From an uncultured Bacteroidales bacterium (lineage in GTDB: Bacteria; Bacteroidota; Bacteroidia; Bacteroidales; F082), in contig CAMKAR010000165.1 of NCBI GenBank assembly GCA_946410535.1, positions 1 through 5,343 of the forward strand: a stretch of DNA of 5,343 nucleotides, given 5' to 3'. Shown here one piece after another: positions 1-5,303 of the stretch (position 1 is its first letter; each line of letters starts with the position of its first letter). The notes beneath the pieces are model-generated. The model was not told where the DNA came from. It worked only from the letters and a program-made list of their open reading frames with translations, and searched no databases. The position numbers and the translations under genes are program-made.

Positions 1-83
1 TGAATCAACAGGCCGACAGTGCCGCAGGAAGTCATGGCAAAGACCATCGACAAAAGCGCTAATAATTTGAATAACTTGTTCAT
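1..83 (-). CDS. Lipoprotein of unknown function, 5' end only (27 codons)
   Basis: The reading frame starts at ATG (complement of 81-83) and runs off the left edge of the window, so only the first 27 residues are visible. They form a classic lipoprotein signal peptide: MNK with two lysines in the first six residues, a leucine-rich hydrophobic core (LLALLSMVFAM), then the lipobox T-S-C with the candidate lipidated cysteine at residue 20, followed by GTVGLLI. It should be exported by Sec, processed by signal peptidase II and anchored in the outer or inner membrane. The residue after the cysteine is Gly, so there is no inner-membrane Asp retention signal. A well-matched Bacteroidota promoter sits just upstream and the preceding gene ends 77 bp away, so it is probably transcribed separately. 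The mature part is missing, so the function cannot be assigned. Confidence 0.8.
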   Translation of the reverse strand, partial: MNKLFKLLALLSMVFAMTSCGTVGLLI

Positions 84-114
84 TGTTTAAGCGTATTAGT
101 TTATTAGTACGCTG

Positions 115-145
115 CAAATGTACGACAATTCTTTGATAGTACAAG
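115..145 (-). promoter_or_regulatory. Bacteroidota-type promoter for the lipoprotein gene at 1-83
   Basis: Read on the minus strand, TACATTTG (complement of 115-122) matches the -7 consensus TAnnTTTG exactly. A TTG (complement of 142-144, within CTTG) lies 19 bp further upstream, at the expected -33 position. Transcription should start near position 108, giving a leader of roughly 25 nt before the ATG at 83. This is the best promoter match in the window. Confidence 0.65.
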
Positions 146-160
146 AAAAAAAACGAAAAA

Positions 161-2218
161 TCACTTCTCAGGATAGGCGATCCTCACATGATAGATACTC
201 ATCAATTTCTTTTTCAGCACTTTGCGGGCTGTCTCGATATCGCGGAGGGTGAGGTCGGTGTTGAGGAACTGGCCGGCTTCCATCTGCTTGTTGATGATGT
301 TGTCCACCAAGTCGCTGATTTTCTTCTCGTCGGGTTCTTTCAAGCTATGCGAGGCGGCCTCGATTGAGTCGGCCATCATCAGCACGGCGGTCTCGCGCGA
401 GAACGGCGCCGGACCATGATAGGTGAACGGCGCGGGGTCGATTTTCTCGCCAGGGTGGGCTTTTTGCTCGTTGATGTAAAAATAATCGGTGCGGCGCGTG
501 CCATGGTGCGTGCGAATGAAGTCGATGATGCGTTCAGGGATATGATTCTTGTGCGCCAACTCGATGCCGTCGGTCACGTGCGAGATGATGACTTCGGCAC
601 TTTCGGTATTTGAAAGGTCGTTGTGAGGGCTATAGGCTCCATGTTGGTTCTCAGTGAAATACATTGGATTCTTGATCTTGCCGATGTCGTGATACAAGGC
701 ACCGGCACGGGCCAGAACCGTGTCGCCACCGATTTCAAAAAGCACTTCCTCGGTGAGGTTGGCCACCTGGATGGAATGCTGGAACGTGCCCGGAGCCGTG
801 GTTGCCAACTGACGCAACAAGGGACTGTTTGTGTTGCTCAACTCCAAGAGCGACAATGAGGTAGGCACGCCGAAAATGCGTTCAAACATCAAGATGAGCG
901 GCTGGGCCAACAACGTGAACAAGGCATTGAGCAACAGCAACAAGACGTCAAGCCAATCGACCTCGGAAGTCGTTAGGAAAGTGAAGGCAAGGTAGACCAG
1001 CAGATACCCCACAAACACGAACAAGGCGGCTTGGATGAAACGGTGGTGACGGACATTCGACATGCTGAACACCGTCAGCACCGTGGCCACCAACTGCATG
1101 AAAATGAACTGGAAAGGATTGGGTACCACGAGCGAAATCAGCATCACGGCGAAAACCTGTGTAGAAAAAGCCAAACGCAAATTGAAAAACGAGCCAATCA
1201 TGATGGCCAAGAGGCACACTGGCATCAGGTAAACCAAGCCTGGCGCCCACTTCACCAAAAGGTATGATGGGATAACCACGAGCAACATCAGCGTCAGCAG
1301 CAGGACGATGTTTTTCAGCTCGGCAAAGACCTTATCGTGCAATTTGTTGCCGTACAAGCCCATTAAAGAAAACACCAAGGCGACCAAGAAAATCTGGCTC
1401 AGCAACACCCTTAGCGACTCGTCGGTGGAAAGCGAACGCGACGTGTATTCATGCTGCAACGAGTTCAAGACATCGAAAGTGTGGGGGCTGATCACCTCCC
1501 CTTCCGAAACGATAAGCTCGTCTTTCTGCACCATGCCGTAGGTGAGCGATACCGCCGCCACCGCCTTGTCGGTCGCTTGCTTGGTAAGGTCGGCGTTATA
1601 GAACACATTCTGGCGCAAGGCTCCCTTGAGCAACTCTGAGAGCAACTTTTTATCGTATTGGTTTCCAATATTTTCAAGCAGCGTAGTAACAGCCTCCGTA
1701 GCCTCGTTCATGCTATAGAAATCGCCATAACGGGTTGTACGCATCACCTTGTTGCGGATGACGTTCACTTCTGAACTTGGCTCCAGATTGGCAGTCGCGT
1801 TGTCGTAGGCCACGATGCCTCGATCCTGAATGGAGTCGAACACATTGAAAAGACAATCCAAATTGGCGTCGTAATCCAAACGGTCGCGGTTGTCCCATTT
1901 GGCCTCGAAGTTGACAAACAAGAGGTTGCGCGATGCCACCATCTCCTCCTCGTCGAACACGAAAATCGGCTTCACGTTGGCCGTGGCTGCATCGGTTTCC
2001 GCGCTCAGCGTCTCATAATCCTTGTAGATCGGGAAGTCGAAGGGCGCATAAAGCGTTTCGTGCTGCCAAGGCTTGGCGAGCTGGAACTCATACTTGAACT
2101 TGCTCGTGCGCGGCATCTGCCAACACACCAACACGATGGCCACCAAAAACACGAACACCTTCGCTGCACCGTAGTAACTATGCCTTATCCTATTGAAAAA
2201 ATCCTTTATCTTACTCAT
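161..2218 (-). CDS. PgpH-like 7TM-HD phosphohydrolase (probable cyclic-di-AMP phosphodiesterase)
   Basis: This is a 685-residue inner-membrane protein with the 7TMR-HD architecture. Residues about 17-33 form a first membrane helix. About 45-265 form the extracytoplasmic 7TMR-HDED region, ending in the typical QKDELIVSEGEVIS segment. Seven hydrophobic helices span about 270-444, and a cytoplasmic HD domain covers about 476-625. The metal-binding residues are all present: His481 (GTFQHS), His510-Asp511 (YHDIGK), His546 (ISH), His571-His572 (RTHHG) and Asp617 (ADSIEA). Characterised relatives such as Listeria PgpH hydrolyse cyclic-di-AMP to pApA; that activity is inferred here from family and intact active site. 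The length is close to that of related proteins. I chose the ATG at 2218. The frame extends nine codons further to a TTG at 2245, but that TTG lies in the likely -7 promoter box. The neighbour across the divergent gap is an NlpC/P60 hydrolase. The alternative, an HD hydrolase for another nucleotide, is less likely given the membrane layout. Confidence 0.93.
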   Translation of the reverse strand: MSKIKDFFNRIRHSYYGAAKVFVFLVAIVLVCWQMPRTSKFKYEFQLAKPWQHETLYAPFDFPIYKDYETLSAETDAATANVKPIFVFDEEEMVASRNLLFVNFEAKWDNRDRLDYDANLDCLFNVFDSIQDRGIVAYDNATANLEPSSEVNVIRNKVMRTTRYGDFYSMNEATEAVTTLLENIGNQYDKKLLSELLKGALRQNVFYNADLTKQATDKAVAAVSLTYGMVQKDELIVSEGEVISPHTFDVLNSLQHEYTSRSLSTDESLRVLLSQIFLVALVFSLMGLYGNKLHDKVFAELKNIVLLLTLMLLVVIPSYLLVKWAPGLVYLMPVCLLAIMIGSFFNLRLAFSTQVFAVMLISLVVPNPFQFIFMQLVATVLTVFSMSNVRHHRFIQAALFVFVGYLLVYLAFTFLTTSEVDWLDVLLLLLNALFTLLAQPLILMFERIFGVPTSLSLLELSNTNSPLLRQLATTAPGTFQHSIQVANLTEEVLFEIGGDTVLARAGALYHDIGKIKNPMYFTENQHGAYSPHNDLSNTESAEVIISHVTDGIELAHKNHIPERIIDFIRTHHGTRRTDYFYINEQKAHPGEKIDPAPFTYHGPAPFSRETAVLMMADSIEAASHSLKEPDEKKISDLVDNIINKQMEAGQFLNTDLTLRDIETARKVLKKKLMSIYHVRIAYPEK

Positions 2219-2242
2219 AATCAAACAATTAAAAATTTGATT

Positions 2243-2250
2243 CAAACATA
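2243..2250 (-). promoter_or_regulatory. Probable -7 promoter box for the 7TM-HD gene
   Basis: On the minus strand the sequence TATGTTTG matches TAnnTTTG exactly. It would place the transcription start near 2236, about 18 nt before the ATG at 2218. The -33 position is only a T-run and not a clear TTG, so the match is partial. The box overlaps the TTG at 2245, which argues against that codon as a translation start. Confidence 0.45.
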
Positions 2251-2328
2251 AATCAGAGTGCTAAATTAAAAAAAACAACAATTCCATGAAAAAAAACGCT
2301 GAAAAAAGGCGAAATGAACCGCATTGTT

Positions 2329-2341
2329 CGCTAATTTAGCG
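2329..2341. promoter_or_regulatory. 13-bp perfect palindrome in the divergent intergenic region
   Basis: CGCTAATTTAGCG is a perfect inverted repeat of two 6-bp arms around one central T, 20 bp before the NlpC/P60 start codon. Nine bases of one half (TAATTTAGC) recur inverted as GCTAAATTA at 2260-2268, next to the 7TM-HD promoter box. The core TAATTTAG is one base away from the -7 consensus TAnnTTTG, so it may also be part of the NlpC/P60 promoter, although no -33 TTG is visible. It is a candidate operator; no regulator is identified. Confidence 0.3.
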
Positions 2342-2361
2342 GCCAGAAAACACGAACTATT

Positions 2362-3081
2362 ATGACCTACGGCAAATGCAACTTATCCGCCATCGCGTTG
2401 CGCAAAGAGGACAGGCATTCCTCCGAGATGGTGAGTCAACTGCTTTATAACGAGACTTATACAGTGTTGGATAAGACGAAAGATTTCGTACTCATTGAAA
2501 CCGCTTTCGACCATTACCAAGGCTGGATTCAGGCGAAACAGTTTTGCGAAATCAGTGAGGTGGAGTTCAACGCCTTGAAAGCAAAACGGCCCTACCTTAT
2601 TAATAAAGCCATCGCTGAACACGGTGGCAAGCTTATGACTTTAGGCTCGCCGCTCTATGCGCCACATCCCGACGCCGTTGAAATGCCCACCGAATTTCAT
2701 CCCGAAATGCTGGTCGACTACGCCAAACTGCTGCTCGGTGTGCCCTATCTTTGGGGCGGTCGCACGGTATTCGGCATCGACTGCTCAGGCTTGACTCAGG
2801 TGTGCGCCCGCATGGCCGGACTCATCCTGCCCCGCGACGCCTCGCAGCAGGTGAAATGTGGCGAGTTAGTCTACTTCCTGCAAGAGACCCTGCCCGGCGA
2901 CTTGGCCTTCTTCGGCGATGAAGACGGACGCATCACCCACGTGGGCATCGTCATGGGCGACGAGCAAATCATCCACGCCTCGGGACAGGTACGCATCGAC
3001 TACCTTGACCAAACGGGGATATTTAATAAGGAGCGGAATGAGCACACGCATCGGTTGCAGGTTATTAAGCGAATGGGGTAA
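2362..3081 (+). CDS. SH3b-NlpC/P60 family peptidase (C40, YkfC-like)
   Basis: This is a 239-residue cysteine peptidase of the NlpC/P60 family. Residues about 1-65 form a bacterial SH3-like domain (MTYGKCNLSAIALRKE to the GWI segment at 54-56), and a linker covers about 66-112. The catalytic domain spans about 113-237. The triad is visible as Cys141 in IDCSGLTQ, His193 in THVGIVMG and His205 in IIHASGQV. The LLGVPYLWGG segment (124-133) and PGDLAFF (178-184) are also typical. The family cleaves the bond between gamma-D-Glu and a diamino acid in peptidoglycan peptides. No signal peptide or membrane helix is present, so a cytoplasmic role in recycling murein peptides, as known for YkfC-type enzymes, is more likely than work on the intact wall. 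The exact substrate is inference. No clear Shine-Dalgarno sequence precedes the ATG, as expected in this phylum. It is divergent from the 7TM-HD gene and is followed by 245 bp of non-coding DNA with its own repeat array. Confidence 0.9.
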   Translation: MTYGKCNLSAIALRKEDRHSSEMVSQLLYNETYTVLDKTKDFVLIETAFDHYQGWIQAKQFCEISEVEFNALKAKRPYLINKAIAEHGGKLMTLGSPLYAPHPDAVEMPTEFHPEMLVDYAKLLLGVPYLWGGRTVFGIDCSGLTQVCARMAGLILPRDASQQVKCGELVYFLQETLPGDLAFFGDEDGRITHVGIVMGDEQIIHASGQVRIDYLDQTGIFNKERNEHTHRLQVIKRMG

Positions 3082-3104
3082 TGTTCCCGAAAAACCAAAT
3101 CAAA

Positions 3105-3248
3105 TTACCCGCGAAATACCTAAAATGCCGTTTCGTGGGTAAATAAGAAAACGATAATTACCCACGAAACACAGAAACCACCATTTCACGGGTAAATAAA
3201 AAAGTTATAATTACCCACAAAATGATAAAAATAGGGTTTCGCGGGTAA
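3105..3248. repeat. Phased array of six alternating 12-bp inverted boxes, 53-bp period
   Basis: Three left boxes (TTACCCGCGAAA at 3105-3116, TTACCCACGAAA at 3158-3169, TTACCCACAAAA at 3211-3222) alternate with three right boxes (TTTCGTGGGTAA at 3131-3142, TTTCACGGGTAA at 3184-3195, TTTCGCGGGTAA at 3237-3248). Left and right boxes are reverse complements with 0-3 differences. Left boxes start exactly 53 bp apart, as do right boxes. Every left-to-right gap is 14 bp of dissimilar sequence. Every right-to-left gap is 15 bp of conserved A/T-rich sequence of the form ATAAnAAAnnnATAA. The array begins 23 bp after the NlpC/P60 stop codon and ends 17 bp before the -33 box of the ATPase promoter. It could be a set of protein-binding sites, a structured transcript, or a dispersed repeat element; the sequence alone does not decide. 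No terminator-like T-run follows any stem. Confidence 0.85.
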
Positions 3249-3265
3249 ATAAAATGCAAAAACGT

Positions 3266-3297
3266 TTTGCTGGTTTGGAAATAAACCTATATCTTTG
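3266..3297 (+). promoter_or_regulatory. Bacteroidota-type promoter for the ATPase gene
   Basis: TTTG at 3266-3269 serves as the -33 box. TATCTTTG at 3290-3297 matches the -7 consensus TAnnTTTG exactly, and the spacer is 20 bp. Transcription should start near 3304, leaving a leader of only about 20-25 nt before the ATG at 3327. It lies directly downstream of the palindrome array, so anything binding the array could act on it. Confidence 0.65.
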
Positions 3298-3327
3298 CGA
3301 GAAATTTCGCAACGAAAAATTTCGCAA
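3295..3327 (+). repeat. Short hairpin and 11-bp direct repeat at the ATPase gene start
   Basis: TTGCGA (3295-3300) and TCGCAA (3307-3312) can pair across a 6-nt loop. The 11-mer AAATTTCGCAA at 3302-3312 recurs at 3317-3327, 15 bp on, and its last A is the first base of the ATG. The second copy offers a competing right arm for the same stem (TCGCAA at 3322-3327). If transcription starts near 3304, only the direct repeat, and not the whole stem, would be in the mRNA. Function is unknown. Confidence 0.4.
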
Positions 3328-4409
3328 TGAAGAATCCATTTAAATTCGGAACGGTCGTTGAGGAGGAGTTTTTCACCGACCGACAAGAGGAGTTGCAATA
3401 CATCTGCCGAGTGATGGACAGCGAGAACCACCTCGCGCTCATCAGTCCGCGCCGTTTCGGGAAAAGCAGCCTCGTTTTGAAAGCCGTCAAGCAACTGAAA
3501 CGGCCTTACGTCATGCTCAACATGCAGAGCATCACCAGCACCAAAGACCTGTCGAACAGGATTTTGGAATCTGTATTAAAGCTCTATCCGATGAAAAACC
3601 TGAAGGTGCTGCTCCGCAATTTTAGGATTGTGCCCACCATCAGCACCAACCCGATGACGGATAGCATTGAAGTGTCGTTCAATCCGTTCAGCAAGGAAAA
3701 CAACGACATGATTTTAGAAGATGTGCTGCAATTGGTCAACGAGGTCAGCACCGAGAAGAAGCGCATCATCCTCATTTTCGATGAGTTTCAGGAAATCAAG
3801 GAGATAGAGAAAGGTTTGGACAAGAAACTGAGAGGTATTCTGCAACTTCAGGACAAGATAAACTGCATCTTCTTGGGCAGCCAAGAGTCGATGATGGAGG
3901 AGATTTTCAACGACAAAAAGTCGCCTTTTTACCATTTCGGCCTCATCATGCAACTGAAACGCATCCCCGAAGACGAGTTTTTCCAGTTCTTGAACGAGCG
4001 TTTCAGCAAAATCACCACCCAAAGTGAGAGCATCAGCCATGAGATTCTGCAAGTGACGCATTGCCATCCGTATTACACACAGCAATTAGCCTTCCAAGTG
4101 TGGGATGCCATTCAATATCAGAAGATTGTGGACAATGTGGTGAACCAAGCCATTGAACAACTGATTCAAATGCACGACCTTGATTTTGAACGTTTTTGGA
4201 TCAACCTCAACAAAACCGACCGAAACACTTTGATGCTGCTTGCACAAGGCAAAAGCCCTATGATGCAGCGCGATACATCCACCAGCACCTCGTTCAGTTC
4301 GCTGAAACGCCTGACCAAGAACGGCTATGCCATTAAGACCGATACATACAAGATTGAAGACCCATTTTTCCAAAGATGGATTCAACAAAACATTTTGTCA
4401 TCAAAATAA
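3327..4409 (+). CDS. AAA ATPase of the archaeal-type ATPase family (PF01637-like)
   Basis: This 360-residue soluble protein has a P-loop ATPase core and a C-terminal winged-helix-like region. It opens with KNPFKFGTVVEEEFFTDRQEEL, the usual start of this Bacteroidota subfamily. The Walker A loop is SPRRFGKSS (40-48) with Lys46. Walker B is RIILIFDEF (146-154) with Asp152 and Glu153. A sensor-1-like strand IFLGSQESM lies at 181-189. Residues about 296-352 (TLMLLAQGKS, SSLKRLTKNGYAIK, YKIEDPFFQRWI) match the helix-turn-helix tail in which a second module reads out the state of the ATPase. The first position of Walker A is Ser40, not Gly. No signal peptide or membrane segment is seen. The family occurs in many copies in some Bacteroidota and archaeal genomes and its cellular role is poorly defined; roles in defence, signalling or mobile DNA are guesses. 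It has its own promoter, immediately preceded by the palindrome array, and stands apart from the flanking genes. Confidence 0.88.
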   Translation: MKNPFKFGTVVEEEFFTDRQEELQYICRVMDSENHLALISPRRFGKSSLVLKAVKQLKRPYVMLNMQSITSTKDLSNRILESVLKLYPMKNLKVLLRNFRIVPTISTNPMTDSIEVSFNPFSKENNDMILEDVLQLVNEVSTEKKRIILIFDEFQEIKEIEKGLDKKLRGILQLQDKINCIFLGSQESMMEEIFNDKKSPFYHFGLIMQLKRIPEDEFFQFLNERFSKITTQSESISHEILQVTHCHPYYTQQLAFQVWDAIQYQKIVDNVVNQAIEQLIQMHDLDFERFWINLNKTDRNTLMLLAQGKSPMMQRDTSTSTSFSSLKRLTKNGYAIKTDTYKIEDPFFQRWIQQNILSSK

Positions 4410-4417
4410 GATTGTTT

Positions 4418-4448
4418 TTTCATCGTTACATTCAAAACCTTATATTTG
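4418..4448 (+). promoter_or_regulatory. Bacteroidota-type promoter for the lipoprotein gene at 4474
   Basis: TATATTTG at 4441-4448 matches the -7 consensus TAnnTTTG exactly. TTTC at 4418-4421 is a one-mismatch -33 box with a 19-bp spacer. The start of transcription should be near 4455, about 20 nt before the ATG. This suggests the lipoprotein is transcribed independently of the ATPase despite the 64-bp gap. Confidence 0.55.
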
Positions 4449-4473
4449 CACCGCGTTTTAAAACCTAATTCAA

Positions 4474-5241
4474 ATGAAAAAAACATTGTTTATTGTATTG
4501 GCATTAGCGGCAATCTGCATTATACCGTCGTGCAAGAAAGACCCTGCACAAACCAAAGTCGTTTTCGGCGATTGCAAAGGAATGTCCGTGACATCTTACG
4601 ACAGTACTTTGTCTATAGAACAATATGCCCATTATTCATGGGGCAACACCGTTGACCTTGACGGCGATGGGCAAAACGACATTCAATTCCATTCGCAGGA
4701 TGTCGGTTCAGCCGGACTTGGACACGACATTGTTACGACGCTCAATTGTCTAAACGAAAACGTCGCATTCTTGGGAGACGTCATCAACCAAGAGAAGTAT
4801 TTTCACATCGACTCCTCTTCCCACACGCAAGATAGCGTCTGGTGGTCGATTGTCGTGTATAAAACCTACACTTGCGAACAAATTGCAGAAACCGATTCCG
4901 TGGTAAGCTCAACAGAAAAACTTACCAATGTTGACCATAGTTTCGGTGATTCTTATGGATTGGATGACTCATTTATGAACACGAATGTCGTTCTAAAAAA
5001 TCGATCATACGAATATCCAAGCGGGAACGAAACCATCGGAAATGCCACCTATCATTACATGATTCTTGATAAAAATGACTGCGACTTTTTCCCAATGGAT
5101 GAAGAAAAATACATCGGTTTCAAACTCACCGAAAACAATCAAAATCGTCTTGGTTGGATGAAAGTCATTCTTCACCACGACCATGTTGAACTATTAGAAA
5201 CTGCTATACAGAAAACTGGATTGCTTCGTGCCTCGCGATGA
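4474..5241 (+). CDS. Putative lipoprotein of unknown function with a calcium-loop-like motif
   Basis: This is a 255-residue protein I do not recognise. Residues 1-19 are a lipoprotein signal peptide (MKKTLFIV, hydrophobic core, IPS) with the lipidation site at Cys20. The mature protein starts CKKDPA. Lys at +2 argues against inner-membrane retention, and acidic residues close to the lipidated cysteine resemble surface-export signals reported in some Bacteroidota. The segment DLDGDGQND (61-69) has the DxDxDG pattern of EF-hand or thrombospondin-type-3 calcium loops, with Asp61, Asp63, Asp65 and Asp69 as candidate ligands. The mature part has four further cysteines (34, 92, 134, 203), enough for two disulfides. 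The rest appears beta-rich and polar, and the C-terminal GWMKVILHHDHVELLETAIQ resembles an edge strand pair of an extracellular domain. The last eight residues (TGLLRASR) and the stop codon fall in a repeat-like sequence and may not be ancestral. Likely envelope or surface location; role unknown. Confidence 0.8.
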   Translation: MKKTLFIVLALAAICIIPSCKKDPAQTKVVFGDCKGMSVTSYDSTLSIEQYAHYSWGNTVDLDGDGQNDIQFHSQDVGSAGLGHDIVTTLNCLNENVAFLGDVINQEKYFHIDSSSHTQDSVWWSIVVYKTYTCEQIAETDSVVSSTEKLTNVDHSFGDSYGLDDSFMNTNVVLKNRSYEYPSGNETIGNATYHYMILDKNDCDFFPMDEEKYIGFKLTENNQNRLGWMKVILHHDHVELLETAIQKTGLLRASR

Positions 5242-5252
5242 CGCGAAGCGAC
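5216..5252. repeat. GC-rich palindromic dispersed-type repeat overlapping a gene end
   Basis: GCTTCGTG (5223-5230) pairs with CGCGAAGC (5242-5249), with one G-T pair, across an 11-base loop that contains TCGCGA. On the opposite strand the sequence reads CGTCATCGCGAGGCACGAAGCAATCCAG. From memory this closely resembles the 'GTCATTGCGAGG...CGAAGCAATCC' type of intergenic palindrome seen in many unrelated bacterial genomes; I could not search for it. It is more GC-rich than its surroundings and supplies the last codons and the stop of the lipoprotein gene. No T-run follows on the plus strand, so it is not a canonical terminator. Confidence 0.5.
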
Positions 5253-5266
5253 AAAAAAAAATGAAT

Positions 5267-5298
5267 TTTAAATCTTTAAATCTTAAATTCTTAAATAC
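5267..5298. repeat. Four-copy 8-bp A/T-rich tandem repeat
   Basis: The units are TTTAAATC (5267-5274), TTTAAATC (5275-5282), TTAAATTC (5283-5290) and TTAAATAC (5291-5298): two identical copies and two variants, in strict 8-bp register. The repeat ends 5 bp before the start codon at 5304, so it probably forms the A/T-rich leader of that gene. Confidence 0.6.
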
Positions 5299-5303
5299 CA
5301 AAC

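Noticed and set aside
141..184. Intrinsic terminator of the 7TM-HD gene (AGGAT/ATCCT stem at 170-184 and a minus-strand T-rich tract at 141-160)
   Set aside because: The stem is five base pairs, lies within the coding end, and is separated from the T-tract by about 10 bases; suggestive only.
948..1250. 100-codon minus-strand open frame inside the 7TM-HD gene
   Set aside because: It is an alternative frame of the membrane helix region; the real frame has continuous family motifs.
2332..2339. Promoter -7 box for the NlpC/P60 gene (TAATTTAG)
   Set aside because: One mismatch to TAnnTTTG and no TTG at the -33 position; kept only as part of the palindrome entry.
3081..3146. 21-codon open frame overlapping the NlpC/P60 stop (TAATG), encoding a small basic peptide
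   Set aside because: It runs through the first two repeat boxes and its codons are dictated by them; nothing supports translation beyond the TAATG overlap.
3105..3248. CRISPR array
   Set aside because: Read as right box-linker-left box, there are 39-bp palindromic repeats with variable 14-bp spacers. The spacers are far too short, the repeats too divergent, there are only two full repeats, and no cas gene is nearby.
3714..4085. 123-codon minus-strand open frame inside the ATPase gene
   Set aside because: It is antisense to a clear ATPase with intact motifs and shows no recognisable domain, signal peptide or promoter.
4385..4420. Intrinsic terminator after the ATPase gene (ACAAAA/TTTTGT then a T-run at 4415-4420)
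   Set aside because: The stem is only A/T pairs apart from one C-G, the loop is two bases unless the stem is shortened, and the T-run is 16 bp away; too weak to call.
5223..5260. Intrinsic terminator after the lipoprotein gene
   Set aside because: The hairpin is good, but it is followed by an A-run on the plus strand, and on the minus strand no T-run follows the stem, so it does not have terminator polarity for either strand.
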